Shown in pieces: positions 50,287-59,456 of a DNA stretch of 64,000 nt. A program made the position numbers and the translations under genes. The notes under the pieces were generated by a model. The model made no database searches and was not told the DNA's origin. It saw only the letters and a program-made list of their open reading frames with translations. This DNA is from Nocardia higoensis (GTDB taxonomy: Bacteria > Actinomycetota > Actinomycetes > Mycobacteriales > Mycobacteriaceae), in NCBI RefSeq assembly GCF_015477835.1, contig NZ_JADLQN010000002.1, forward strand, positions 806,001-870,000, written 5' to 3'. Numbering within the stretch: position 1 is the stretch's first letter; every line of letters begins with the position of its first letter.

Positions 50287-51357
50287 ATGACGCAGCCGTC
50301 CGCGATCGACGACATCCTGGCCGAGCACGCGGGTCTGGAGACCCAGCTGGCCGATCCGGCGCTGCACAACGACCCGTCGGCTGCCCGCCGGGTCGGTAAG
50401 CGATTCGCCGAACTCGCGCCGGTGATGGCCACCTACCGCAAGCTCGAGTCCGCCAAGGACGATCTGAGCGCGGCCAGGGAACTCGCCGTTGACGACCCCT
50501 CCTTCGCGGCCGAGGTGCCCGAGCTGGAACGTCAGGTCGAGGAATTCGAGCAGGCGCTGGCCGATCTGCTGGCCCCGCGCGACCCGCACGACGGCGACGA
50601 CGTGGTGCTCGAGGTGAAGTCCGGCGAGGGCGGTGAGGAATCCGCGCTGTTCGCCGCGGATCTGGCCCGGATGTACATCCGCTATGCCGAGCAGCGCGGC
50701 TGGCGGGTCGAGGTGCTCGACGCCACCATCTCCGACCTGGGCGGATACAAGGAAGCGACGCTGTCGATCAAGAGCCGCGATGCCGCGCGCGACGGCGTGT
50801 GGTCGCGATTCAAGTTCGAGGGCGGCGTGCACCGGGTGCAGCGCGTGCCGGTCACCGAGTCGCAGGGACGCATCCATACCTCGGCCGCGGGCGTGCTGAT
50901 CTACCCCGAGCCCGACGAGGTGGCGCAGGTGCAGATCGACGACACGGACCTGCGCATCGATGTCTACCGGTCCTCCGGCAAGGGCGGTCAGGGCGTCAAC
51001 ACCACCGATTCGGCGGTGCGCATCACCCATCTGCCCACCGGCATCGTGGTGACCTGCCAGAACGAGCGTTCCCAGCTGCAGAACAAGGCCCGTGCGATGC
51101 AGGTCCTCGCGGCGCGGTTGCAGGCGCTGGCCGAGGAGCAGGCCGAGCAGGAGGCCGCGGCCGGACGCGCCGTGCAGGTACGCACCGTGGACCGCTCCGA
51201 GCGCATCCGCACCTACAACTTCCCGGAGAACCGGATCACCGATCACCGCATCGGCTACAAGTCGCACAACCTCGACGCGGTGCTCGACGGTGACCTCGAT
51301 GCCCTCCTCGACGCGCTCGGCAAGGCCGACCGCGAAGCGCGCATGGCCGCCGAGTGA
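50287..51357 (+). CDS. prfA: Peptide chain release factor 1
   Basis: The 356-aa protein has the catalytic GGQ loop in SSGKGGQGVNTTDSAVRITHLPTG near residue 230, the target of PrmC methylation. Domain 2 carries the tripeptide anticodon region around VTESQGRIHTSAAGV. AGAGGAAG precedes the ATG. It recognises UAA and UAG. prmC follows 55 nt downstream. Confidence 0.97.
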   Translation: MTQPSAIDDILAEHAGLETQLADPALHNDPSAARRVGKRFAELAPVMATYRKLESAKDDLSAARELAVDDPSFAAEVPELERQVEEFEQALADLLAPRDPHDGDDVVLEVKSGEGGEESALFAADLARMYIRYAEQRGWRVEVLDATISDLGGYKEATLSIKSRDAARDGVWSRFKFEGGVHRVQRVPVTESQGRIHTSAAGVLIYPEPDEVAQVQIDDTDLRIDVYRSSGKGGQGVNTTDSAVRITHLPTGIVVTCQNERSQLQNKARAMQVLAARLQALAEEQAEQEAAAGRAVQVRTVDRSERIRTYNFPENRITDHRIGYKSHNLDAVLDGDLDALLDALGKADREARMAAE

Positions 51358-51412
51358 CCTCGTTTCCGTCGTCCCGCGCCGGTGCGTGCCCGACTTCGGG
51401 CACAGTGGGAGC

Positions 51413-52303
51413 GTGAGCAGAACAGCGTTGCGCCCGGTCATCGAATCCGCGTCGGAGAAACTGCGCTCGGCGGGGGTGGCCAGCCCCCGCGCGGACGCCG
51501 AACTGCTGGCCGCGCATCTGCTGGGCGTCGAGCGTCCGCGCCTGGCGTTGGTGCCGATGGTCGAGGCGAGCGTGCTCGAGCGCTTCCACGAACTCGTCGA
51601 CCGCCGGGTGCGCCGCGAGCCGTTGCAGCATCTGACCGGCGTCGCGGTGATGGGGGAGATCGAGCTCGCCGTCGGGCCGGGGGTGTTCGTGCCGCGCCCG
51701 GAGACCGAGCTGCTGTTCGCGTGGGCGCTGGCCCACCTGGAGTCGCTACCGCACGATCATCAGCCGATCGTGGTCGACCTGTGCACCGGCTCGGGCGCGC
51801 TGGCCCTGGCCGTCGCGCACGCCAGGCCGGACGCCGAGGTACACGCCGTCGAGATCGATCCCGAGGCCCTGACCTGGGCCCGGCGCAATGCCGACGCCCG
51901 GATCGCCGACGGCGACACCCCGATCGTCCTGCACGCCGACGATGTCACCGATCCGGACCTGCTCACCGAGCTGAACGGCCGCGTCGACCTGGTGCTCGCG
52001 AATCCGCCCTACATCCCCGACGGCGCCGAACTCGAGCCCGAGGTCGCCGATCACGACCCGCATCGCGCGCTCTTCGGCGGCTCGGACGGCCTCGACGTGG
52101 TCCGCGCGATGCTGCCGACGCTGATCCGCCTGCTGCGGCCGGGCGGCGCCACCGGCATCGAGCACGACGACACCAACGGCTCGGCCCTGGCCGCGCTGCT
52201 GAGCGACAGCGGTGCGTTCACCGACGTCGTCGAGCACCCCGACCTCGCGGGCAGGCCGCGTTTCGTCGTGGCGCGCAGGACGACGCCGGGCGATCCGGCC
52301 TGA
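51413..52303 (+). CDS. prmC: Release factor glutamine methyltransferase
   Basis: The predicted protein has 296 aa from a GTG at 51413 with GGGAG upstream. The SAM site is VVDLCTGSGALALAVAHARPDAEVHAVEIDPEAL, and the Gln-amide motif is DLVLANPPYIPDGAEL (NPPY). The N-terminal helical domain (LRSAGVASPRADAELLAAHLLG) docks the release factor. It methylates the GGQ glutamine of RF1/RF2. Confidence 0.95.
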   Translation: MSRTALRPVIESASEKLRSAGVASPRADAELLAAHLLGVERPRLALVPMVEASVLERFHELVDRRVRREPLQHLTGVAVMGEIELAVGPGVFVPRPETELLFAWALAHLESLPHDHQPIVVDLCTGSGALALAVAHARPDAEVHAVEIDPEALTWARRNADARIADGDTPIVLHADDVTDPDLLTELNGRVDLVLANPPYIPDGAELEPEVADHDPHRALFGGSDGLDVVRAMLPTLIRLLRPGGATGIEHDDTNGSALAALLSDSGAFTDVVEHPDLAGRPRFVVARRTTPGDPA

Positions 52304-52482
52304 CCGGCGGGCCGGTGTCCGTCCCGTCATGACGGCACACCGCATGAGCCTGTCGTCAGCGGCAAGAGCACAGCGCCTGTCGGCGGCGATCGGGAAGTGC
52401 GGCACCTGCCGCCGGACTTTCGGCATTCGTGAGGGGCGGCCTGATACGGGTCTTCACCACGCCGCGTGACAGGATGGGGGCC

Positions 52483-53148
52483 GTGAGTACCGTCTACGAC
52501 TGCGCGGATCCCGATTCGCGCGCTGCCGGACTGACCGCGGCCACCAGCGCCCTGAAGTCCGGGCGACTCGTGGTGATGCCCACCGACACCCTGTACGGCC
52601 TGGCCGCGGACGCTTTCGACTCGACCGCTGTCGCCGAACTGCTCGCCGCCAAGCGGCGCGGTCGCGACATGCCGGTACCGGTGCTGGTCGGGTCGTGGAA
52701 CACGATCGACGGGCTGGTGTTCTCGGTGCGCCCGCAGGCCAGGGAACTGATCCGGGCGTTCTGGCCCGGCGGCCTGAGTCTCGTTGTGCAACAGGCACCT
52801 TCGCTGGCCTGGGATCTCGGTGACACCCGCGGCACGGTGATGCTGCGGATGCCGTTGCATCCCGTCGCGCTGGATCTGCTGCGCGAGGTCGGCCCGCTCG
52901 CGGTCTCCAGCGCCAATGTCTCCGGTCAGCCGCCCGCCACCACCGTGGCCGAGGCGCGTGAACAGCTCGGCAGTCTGGTGTCTGTCTACCTCGACGGCGG
53001 ACCAGCCGCGCACGCGGTGGCCTCCACCATCGTCGACCTGACCGCCGACCAGCCGAGAGTGCTGCGCGAGGGCGCGGTCGCGATCACCGAGATCGCCGAA
53101 GTGCTCGGCATGTCACCGGACGAACTGACCAGCCCAGCGGCCCGGTGA
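52483..53148 (+). CDS. tsaC: L-threonylcarbamoyladenylate synthase (Sua5/YrdC/TsaC)
   Basis: The predicted protein has 221 aa from GTG 52483; ATG 52474 would add three residues. The YrdC signature is GRLVVMPTDTLYGLAADAF, followed by AAKRRGRDMPVPVLVGSW, FWPGGLSLVVQ, VMLRMPLHPVALDLLREVGPLAVSSANVSGQPPATT. It makes threonylcarbamoyl-AMP for t6A37 of ANN-decoding tRNAs. Only the YrdC core is present, without the extra Sua5 C-terminal domain. Confidence 0.93.
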   Translation: MSTVYDCADPDSRAAGLTAATSALKSGRLVVMPTDTLYGLAADAFDSTAVAELLAAKRRGRDMPVPVLVGSWNTIDGLVFSVRPQARELIRAFWPGGLSLVVQQAPSLAWDLGDTRGTVMLRMPLHPVALDLLREVGPLAVSSANVSGQPPATTVAEAREQLGSLVSVYLDGGPAAHAVASTIVDLTADQPRVLREGAVAITEIAEVLGMSPDELTSPAAR

Positions 53149-53176
53149 GGCGCGTGAGCACACCCGTGATCGGACG

Positions 53177-54352
53177 GTGTCCGGCGTGATCCTGGCGTTC
53201 TCCGGCGCCGGCTCGGTGGTTCCGCTCCGCGAGCTCGTCCTGGTCCTGCTCGTCTCCGCGACCGTGACCTTCCTGGCCACCGGTGGCGTGCGGGTGCTGG
53301 CGATCGGCTTCGGCGCCATCGCCGTTCCGCGCGCCCGCGATGTGCACCTGGAGCCGATCCCGCGGATGGGCGGCGTCGGCATGTACACCGGCGTCGTCGC
53401 GGCTGTGCTGTTCGCACACCAGTTGCCCGCGCTGCGACGAGGTTTCGACTACGCCCCGGACGTCCCGGCGGTGCTGGTCGCGGCCACACTGATCGTGGTG
53501 GTCGGCATCGTCGACGATCGCTGGGGTCTGGACGCGCTCACCAAGTTCGCCGGTCAGGTCACCGCCGCGGGGGTGATGGCCATGATGGGGCTGAGCTGGT
53601 TCGTCATCTACAACCCCTTCGACGACTCCACCGTGGTGCTCGACGCGTTGCAGGGCGGCCTGGTCACCGTCGCGATCACGGTGACGCTCATCAACGCGAT
53701 GAATTTCGTCGACGGTCTCGACGGTCTGGCGGGCGGCCTCGGATTCATCGCGGCCATCGCGGTTTTCGTGTTCTCGGTGGGCCTGCTCTACGAGCAGGGC
53801 GGTTCGGTCGACACCTATCCCCCCGCGTTGCTCGCGGCCGCGCTGGCGGGCGCGTGCCTGGGATTCCTGCCGCACAATTTCCAGCCGGCCCGGATATTCA
53901 TGGGCGATTCCGGCTCGATGCTCATCGGCCTGATGCTCGCGGCGATCTCCACCGGCGCGTCCGGACGAATTCCGCTACAGGGATACGGCCCGCGCGACAT
54001 CGTCGGCCTGCTCTCGCCGGTGCTGCTGGTCGGCGCGGTGATGTTCATTCCGGTGCTGGATCTGCTGCTGGCGATCGTGCGGCGGGTGCGTGCGGGCGTC
54101 AGTTTCTCGACTCCGGACAAAATGCATCTGCACCACCGGTTGCTGCAGATCGGTCATTCCCATCGCCGGGTGGTGCTGCTGATCTACTTGTGGGTCGGCG
54201 TCCTCGCATTCGGCGCTGTCGGCACGTCGCTGATGGATCGCAGAGTGGTCGTGTTGCTGATGGCGGGCGGATTGGTATTCGCGCTCGTGGTGACCGCGAT
54301 ACCGGGATTGCGGCGCCGGGACGAGGCCGGCCGGGCATCGCCACCCGGGTAG
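53177..54352 (+). CDS. wecA: Undecaprenyl-phosphate GlcNAc-1-phosphate transferase (WecA/MraY family)
   Basis: The 391-aa protein has about eleven membrane helices. Catalytic signatures are VVGIVDDRWGLDALTKF, NAMNFVDGLDGLAGG, MGDSGSMLIG and the His-rich KMHLHHRLLQIGHSHR. In mycobacteria the homologue starts the arabinogalactan linker on decaprenyl phosphate. The GTG at 53177 starts 28 nt after tsaC. It is followed by the ATP synthase cluster. Confidence 0.92.
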   Translation: MSGVILAFSGAGSVVPLRELVLVLLVSATVTFLATGGVRVLAIGFGAIAVPRARDVHLEPIPRMGGVGMYTGVVAAVLFAHQLPALRRGFDYAPDVPAVLVAATLIVVVGIVDDRWGLDALTKFAGQVTAAGVMAMMGLSWFVIYNPFDDSTVVLDALQGGLVTVAITVTLINAMNFVDGLDGLAGGLGFIAAIAVFVFSVGLLYEQGGSVDTYPPALLAAALAGACLGFLPHNFQPARIFMGDSGSMLIGLMLAAISTGASGRIPLQGYGPRDIVGLLSPVLLVGAVMFIPVLDLLLAIVRRVRAGVSFSTPDKMHLHHRLLQIGHSHRRVVLLIYLWVGVLAFGAVGTSLMDRRVVVLLMAGGLVFALVVTAIPGLRRRDEAGRASPPG

Positions 54353-54423
54353 CGGCCACCCGTGCCGGGTAAAGACCGCGGCGGCTCGGTGGGCTCTCGC
54401 CGGCAGTGGGTACAGTCGGTCAC

Positions 54424-54882
54424 GTGAGTTTCACGCCTACCCCCGTGCCCGGTCCCGACGCACCGCTGAAGGCCGCGCTCCGCTACGGCCTGATCGGTCT
54501 GGCGGTGCTGGTCGTGCTCGCCGCGGCCATCGGGACCGCCGCGGCCGGGCTGCCCGGGCTGTGGGGCGCGCTGCTCGGCTCGGCCATCGGCGGAGTGTTC
54601 ATCCTGACCACGGCGGCGGTCGTGCTCTTCGGCGCGAAGCTGCCGCCGAGCACCGCCGGCCTGGTCATGCTGGTCAGCTGGGTCGGCAAGGTGCTGCTGG
54701 TGCTGATCGCGGTGGCGGTTCTGACCCGCTTCGACTTCTACGACCGTGTGGTGCTGTTCCTGACCGTCATCGGCGCGCTGGTGATCGTGCTCGGCGCGGA
54801 GACCGCGGGCGTTGTGCGTCAGAGGGTTCCGTACGTCACCACTTCCGCGGGCGACGGCGACGCCGCCGATGGACAGGGCTGA
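54424..54882 (+). CDS. ATP synthase-associated membrane protein (AtpI-like)
   Basis: The predicted protein has 152 aa from a GTG at 54424 with four hydrophobic helices (LIGLAVLVVLAAAIGTAAAG, GALLGSAIGGVFILTTAAVVLFG, GLVMLVSWVGKVLLVLIAVAVL, VVLFLTVIGALVIVLGAETAG). Position just before atpB matches Rv1303, the AtpI-like protein that helps assemble the c-ring. TACAGT lies 7 nt before the GTG, suggesting a leaderless transcript. Sequence similarity to AtpI proper is weak, so the call rests mainly on topology and place. Confidence 0.75.
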   Translation: MSFTPTPVPGPDAPLKAALRYGLIGLAVLVVLAAAIGTAAAGLPGLWGALLGSAIGGVFILTTAAVVLFGAKLPPSTAGLVMLVSWVGKVLLVLIAVAVLTRFDFYDRVVLFLTVIGALVIVLGAETAGVVRQRVPYVTTSAGDGDAADGQG

Positions 54883-55183
54883 CTTCACCCCCCTACACAG
54901 TGTCGTAGATAGCTTGGTAAAGTGTTGGTAAGCAAGCAACCAAGCTGGGGGTAGTCACCTGGGCCTCCCATGGTGCCGCTATGCTTACTGCCGTACCGCG
55001 CCCGCAGAGGGTGTGGTTCTGCATGTCGACGATGTCGCCGACACACGTACAGACGCCTAAGCGGATTTGCCGCCCAGCTGCTGACGAACTTCGAGCCGAC
55101 CTCAGTCGACCAAATTGATCGTCAATGTCCGATCGAACCGCGGGAATGAAACCCACCTCGCGGCCCGAACACGGGAGAGAACG
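54883..55183 (+). promoter_or_regulatory. Leader/promoter region of the atp operon
   Basis: About 300 nt without a gene. An 8-bp inverted repeat, AGCTTGGT (54911-54918) with ACCAAGCT (54939-54946), encloses a partly repeated GTTGGTAAGC stretch. TATGCT at 54980-54985 is a possible -10. The GGGAGAG site at about 55173 serves atpB. This is likely a long leader controlling ATP synthase output. Confidence 0.5.
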
Positions 55184-55978
55184 CTGAGCGTCACCACTTT
55201 GGCGGCGGGTGAGTTCCACGCGCCGTCGCTAACCGACTTCTTCCCTCCAGCTGTGCTGTTCGAGGGAACGCCGTTCGAACTCGATCGTCTGATGCTGGTC
55301 CGCCTGCTGATGACGGCTGTTCTGGTGGCCGTCATGTACCTGGCGTTCCGTAGCCCGAAGATCATTCCACGCGGCCTGCAGAATGTCGCCGAAATCGGCC
55401 TGGTCTTCGTCAAGGAGCAGATCGCCGAAGAGGTGCTGGGCAAGGAAACCGGCCGCAAGTTCTTCCCGCTGATCGCGACGATCTTCTTCACGGTCCTCTT
55501 TCTGAACGTCTCCGGCGTGATCCCGTTCCTGAACATCTCCTCGAACGCCCGGATCGGCATGCCGCTCGTGCTGGCCGCGATCGCCTACATCGCGTTCAAC
55601 TACGTGGGTATCAAGAAGTACGGCTTCTTCACCTACATGCGTTCGAGCATCGTGGTGCCCAACGTGCCGCCCGCGCTGCACGTGCTGCTGATCCCGATCG
55701 AGTTCGTCTCGACGTTCATCCTGCGCCCGTTCACGCTGACCGTCCGACTCATGGCGAACATGCTGGCCGGCCACATCATGCTGGTGCTGTTCTTCAGCGC
55801 CACCTGGTACTTCCTGTTCGACGCCACCGCCTGGATGAAGGTGTTCTCCCCGTTCTCGCTGATCGCGGGTCTCGGGTTCACCCTGTTCGAGCTGCTGGTC
55901 GTGTTCCTGCAGGCCTACGTGTTCGCCCTGCTGACCGCTGTCTACATCGGTCTGGCCGAGCACGCCGACTCCCACTGA
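55184..55978 (+). CDS. atpB: ATP synthase F0 subunit a
   Basis: The predicted protein has 264 aa if translation begins at CTG 55184 (LSVTTLAAGEFHAPSLTDFFPP), which has GGAG 6 nt upstream. No in-frame ATG or GTG exists before DRLMLV, and the only ordinary alternative is a TTG at 55115 without a ribosome site. Subunit a features are clear: the essential Arg in RPFTLTVRLMANMLAGHIMLV and the terminal helix LFELLVVFLQAYVFALLTAVYI. It forms the proton half-channels against the c-ring. Confidence 0.9.
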   Translation: MSVTTLAAGEFHAPSLTDFFPPAVLFEGTPFELDRLMLVRLLMTAVLVAVMYLAFRSPKIIPRGLQNVAEIGLVFVKEQIAEEVLGKETGRKFFPLIATIFFTVLFLNVSGVIPFLNISSNARIGMPLVLAAIAYIAFNYVGIKKYGFFTYMRSSIVVPNVPPALHVLLIPIEFVSTFILRPFTLTVRLMANMLAGHIMLVLFFSATWYFLFDATAWMKVFSPFSLIAGLGFTLFELLVVFLQAYVFALLTAVYIGLAEHADSH

Positions 55979-56057
55979 CCCGACCGCACAACAACAACGT
56001 CAGACCTGCTGCACCTCGCCGCCCGGCGGGTGAGCAAAAGAAAGGGAAAGAAGACTC

Positions 56058-56303
56058 ATGAGCCTCTCGTACCTGGCCCAGGAAGCTGCCAACGAGTCGA
56101 CGCTGAAGGGCCTCGGAGCCGTCGGTTACGGCCTGGCCGCCATCGGCCCGGGCATCGGCGTCGGCATCGTCGTCGGTAAGGCGATCGAGGGTATCGCCCG
56201 CCAGCCCGAGCTGCAGGGCACCATCCGCACCAACATGTTCCTCGGCATCGCGTTCACCGAGGCGCTCGCCCTGATCGGCCTCGTCGCCGGCTTCATCTTC
56301 TGA
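56058..56303 (+). CDS. atpE: ATP synthase F0 subunit c
   Basis: The 81-aa hairpin of two helices has the proton-carrying Glu68 (GIAFTEALALIG) and the polar loop ARQPE (residues 47-51). The first helix contains GPGIGVGIVVGKAIEG. AAGAAAGGGAAAGAAG precedes the ATG. In mycobacteria this subunit binds bedaquiline; the site residues were not compared in detail here. Confidence 0.97.
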   Translation: MSLSYLAQEAANESTLKGLGAVGYGLAAIGPGIGVGIVVGKAIEGIARQPELQGTIRTNMFLGIAFTEALALIGLVAGFIF

Positions 56304-56308
56304 TTCCG

Positions 56309-56866
56309 ATGTACGAGTACGCAGTACTGGCAGCGGAGGGTGAGGATGTGAATCCCCTCCTCCCCGCAACGTACGACATCGTCTGGTCGATCGTCTGCGT
56401 GGCGATCATCGCCGCGATCTTCTACAAGTTCGTGATCCCGAGCCTGAACAAGGTTCTGGCCGAGCGCACCGAGAAGATCGAGGGTGGCATCGCCAAGGCC
56501 GAGGCCGCGCAGGCCGAAGCCCAGCAGACGCTGCAGCAGTACCAGCAGCAGCTGGCCGACGCCAGGCTGGAGGCCGCGCGCATCCGTGAGGAAGCGCGTA
56601 CGCAGGGCCAGCAGATCCTCGCGCAGATGCGCACCGAGGCGCAGGCCGAAAGCGACCGCATCGTGGCCGCGGGGCAGTCGCAGCTGGAAGCACAGCGCCA
56701 GCAGATCCTCACCGAGCTGCGTTCCGAAGTCGGCCGCACGGCCGTCGACCTGGCCGAGAAGATCATCGGTCAGTCGGTTTCGGACGAGGCCAAGCAGGCC
56801 GCATCGATCGAGCGCTTCCTGAGCGAACTCGATTCTTCCGATGCCGGCATCGGGGTCGGAAGGTAA
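56309..56866 (+). CDS. atpF: ATP synthase F0 subunit b
   Basis: The 185-aa protein starts 5 nt after the atpE stop. One N-terminal transmembrane helix (TYDIVWSIVCVAIIAAIFYKFVI) is followed by a long amphipathic, Ala/Gln/Glu-rich coiled coil (EKIEGGIAKAEAAQAEAQQTLQQYQQQLADAR). It is the peripheral stalk linking F0 to F1. Confidence 0.96.
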   Translation: MYEYAVLAAEGEDVNPLLPATYDIVWSIVCVAIIAAIFYKFVIPSLNKVLAERTEKIEGGIAKAEAAQAEAQQTLQQYQQQLADARLEAARIREEARTQGQQILAQMRTEAQAESDRIVAAGQSQLEAQRQQILTELRSEVGRTAVDLAEKIIGQSVSDEAKQAASIERFLSELDSSDAGIGVGR

Positions 56867-56885
56867 CGACGCGAAAGTGAGAAGC

Positions 56886-57695
56886 ATGTACGCAGCGAGC
56901 CGCGAGGCAAGCTCCCGGTCCAGGGAAGCGCTTCGGGCCGCTCTGACCGGAAGCGACAGTGTTGCCGCCACGACGGGTTCGGAACTGTTCGCCGTCGTGG
57001 CCGTGCTGGACGACCAGCGTTCGCTGCGTGTTGCGCTCGCGGACGTGTCGGTGCCCGGTTCGGCACGCGCCGAACTGAGCGAGCGGGTCTTCGGCGGCAA
57101 GGTCAGCGTCGCCACCTTGGCGGTGCTGACCACTGCCGTGGCGCAGGACTGGTCGCGCACCTCCGACCTGGTCGACACGCTGGTCGTGCTCGGGCAGGAA
57201 GCGCTGCTCGAGTCGGCCGCCAACGCGGGCAGGCTGGACGCGGTCGAGGACGAGTTGTTCCGGCTCGGCCGGATCATCTCCGACAACCCCGACCTCGAGC
57301 AGGCCCTCTCCGATCGCGCGAAGCCCGTGACGGCCAAGCGTGAACTGCTGACCCGCCTGCTGACGGGTAAGGCCGAGGCGGTCACCGTGGCCCTGGCCGA
57401 ACAGGTGGTCACCCGGGCGGGCACCGGCATCGGAGCGGCCTTCGACGAGCTGTCCGACCTGGCGGCCTCGCGCCGCGATCAGATCGTCGCACACGCGCGT
57501 GCCGCGATCGCCTTGACGCCGCAGCAGCGGGAGCGGTTGTCCGCCTCCCTGCAGCGCATCTACGGCAAGCCCGTCACGGTGCATGTCCAGGTCGACACGA
57601 GCCTGCTCAGCGGGCTGGTCGTCCGGATCGGCGACGACGTGATCGACGGCAGCGCCGTAGGCCGACTGGAGCGGCTGCGCCGGGAACTGGCCTAG
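56886..57695 (+). CDS. atpH: ATP synthase F1 subunit delta
   Basis: The predicted protein has 269 aa from ATG 56886 (MYAASREASSRSREALRAAL); GTG 56877 is possible. The C-terminal block VHVQVDTSLLSGLVVRIGDDVIDGSAVGRLERLRREL is the delta signature. The protein is a normal stand-alone delta, unlike Mycobacterium, where delta is fused to a second b-type domain. It caps the F1 alpha N-termini and binds subunit b. Confidence 0.95.
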   Translation: MYAASREASSRSREALRAALTGSDSVAATTGSELFAVVAVLDDQRSLRVALADVSVPGSARAELSERVFGGKVSVATLAVLTTAVAQDWSRTSDLVDTLVVLGQEALLESAANAGRLDAVEDELFRLGRIISDNPDLEQALSDRAKPVTAKRELLTRLLTGKAEAVTVALAEQVVTRAGTGIGAAFDELSDLAASRRDQIVAHARAAIALTPQQRERLSASLQRIYGKPVTVHVQVDTSLLSGLVVRIGDDVIDGSAVGRLERLRRELA

Positions 57696-57749
57696 CGGCC
57701 GGTCACCACACCGACATTCGAGACCCTTACAGCGAGAGCAGGACAGAAC

Positions 57750-59387
57750 ATGGCGGAGCTGACGATCTCCTCCGACGAGATCCGTAGCGCGATCGAGAGC
57801 TACACCCAGAGCTACACCCCCGAGACCTCCATCGAAGAAGTGGGTGTCGTCACCGACACCAGTGACGGCATCGCGCACGTCAGCGGCCTGCCCTCGGCGA
57901 TGGCCAACGAGCTGCTCGAGTTCCCCGGCGGCGTGCTCGGTGTGGCGCTCAACCTCGAGGACCGCGAGATCGGCGCGGTCATCCTCGGTGAGTACGCCCA
58001 GATCGAAGAGGGCCAGCAGGTGCGCCGCACCGGCGACGTGCTCTCGGTCCCGGTCGGCGACAAGTTCCTCGGTCGCGTGGTGAACCCGCTCGGCCAGCCC
58101 ATCGACGGCCTCGGCGAGATCGAAGCCGAAGAGCGCCGCGTCCTCGAGCTGCAGGCCGCGACCGTGCTGGAGCGTCAGCCGGTCGAGGAGCCGATGGCCA
58201 CCGGCATCACCGCCATCGACGCGCTGACCGCCATCGGCCGCGGCCAGCGTCAGCTGGTCATCGGCGACCGCAAGACCGGCAAGACCGCGGTCTGCATCGA
58301 CGCGATCCTGAACCAGAAGGCCAACTGGGAGTCCGGCGACCCCACCAAGCAGATGCGCTGCATCTACGTCGCCATCGGCCAGAAGGGTTCCACCATCGCG
58401 GGCGTGAAGACCGCGCTGGAAGAGCACGGCGCGATGGAGTACACCACCATCGTCGCGGCTCCCGCGTCCGACTCCGCCGGCTTCAAGTGGCTGGCCCCCT
58501 ACACCGGTTCGGCCATCGGCCAGCACTGGATGTACCAGGGCAAGCACGTTCTGATCGTGTTCGACGACCTGACCAAGCAGGCCGAGGCCTACCGCGCCAT
58601 CTCGCTGCTGCTGCGCCGTCCGCCGGGCCGCGAGGCGTACCCGGGTGACGTCTTCTACCTGCACTCGCGTCTGCTCGAGCGTTGCGCCAAGCTCTCCGAC
58701 GCCATGGGCGGCGGCTCGATGACCGGTCTGCCGATCATCGAGACCAAGGCCAACGACGTCTCGGCGTTCATCCCGACCAACGTCATCTCCATCACCGACG
58801 GCCAGGTCTTCCTGGAATCCGATCTGTTCAACAAGGGCGTCCGCCCGGCGATCAACGTCGGTACCTCGGTCTCCCGCGTCGGTGGCGCCGCCCAGACCAA
58901 GGGCATGAAGAAGGTCGCCGGCTCGCTGCGTCTGGAGATGGCGCAGTACCGCGAGCTGGAGGCGTTCTCCGCCTTCGCCTCCGACCTCGACGCCGCGTCG
59001 CTGGCGCAGCTCGAGCGCGGTGCCCGCTGGGTCGAGCTGCTCAAGCAGGATCAGTACTCTCCGGTCGCGGTCGAAGACCAGATCGTCTCGATCTTCCTGG
59101 TCGACGCCGGCTACTACGACTCCGTGCCGGTCGCCGACATCCGCCGCTTCAACGCGGAGCTGCTCGAGGACCTGCACCGCACCGCTGCCGACGCGTTCAC
59201 CTCGATCGCCGGCGGCAAGGTGCTCGACGCCGAGAACGGCGACGCCATCAAGGCGGCCACCGACAAGTTCAAGCAGGGCTTCCTGGCCTCCGACGGCAGC
59301 CGTGTCGTGAACGAGCCCGCCGCGGGCGAGCTCGGCCACGAAGAGGTCGAGTCGCTGTCGGTCACCCGTAAGCACGTCGAGAAGTAG
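57750..59387 (+). CDS. atpA: ATP synthase F1 subunit alpha
   Basis: The 545-aa protein has the P-loop GDRKTGKTAVCID near residue 170, the regulatory-site signature PAINVGTSVSRVGGAAQ, and the alpha Arg finger region in that stretch. A C-terminal extension (after residue about 510: DGSRVVNEPAAGELGHEEVESLSV) resembles the actinobacterial alpha tail known in mycobacteria to suppress ATP hydrolysis. Confidence 0.97.
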   Translation: MAELTISSDEIRSAIESYTQSYTPETSIEEVGVVTDTSDGIAHVSGLPSAMANELLEFPGGVLGVALNLEDREIGAVILGEYAQIEEGQQVRRTGDVLSVPVGDKFLGRVVNPLGQPIDGLGEIEAEERRVLELQAATVLERQPVEEPMATGITAIDALTAIGRGQRQLVIGDRKTGKTAVCIDAILNQKANWESGDPTKQMRCIYVAIGQKGSTIAGVKTALEEHGAMEYTTIVAAPASDSAGFKWLAPYTGSAIGQHWMYQGKHVLIVFDDLTKQAEAYRAISLLLRRPPGREAYPGDVFYLHSRLLERCAKLSDAMGGGSMTGLPIIETKANDVSAFIPTNVISITDGQVFLESDLFNKGVRPAINVGTSVSRVGGAAQTKGMKKVAGSLRLEMAQYRELEAFSAFASDLDAASLAQLERGARWVELLKQDQYSPVAVEDQIVSIFLVDAGYYDSVPVADIRRFNAELLEDLHRTAADAFTSIAGGKVLDAENGDAIKAATDKFKQGFLASDGSRVVNEPAAGELGHEEVESLSVTRKHVEK

Positions 59388-59456
59388 TCGGTCGAGCAAT
59401 GCGCTATTCGATTGTCGGCGTCGAGCCGACCAGGGCGAATGAAGGGAGTGTGAACC

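Noticed and set aside
52329..52469. A 46-codon frame with CGTC between prmC and tsaC
   Set aside because: There is no convincing ribosome site, GC3 is not gene-like, and the CxxC could be chance.
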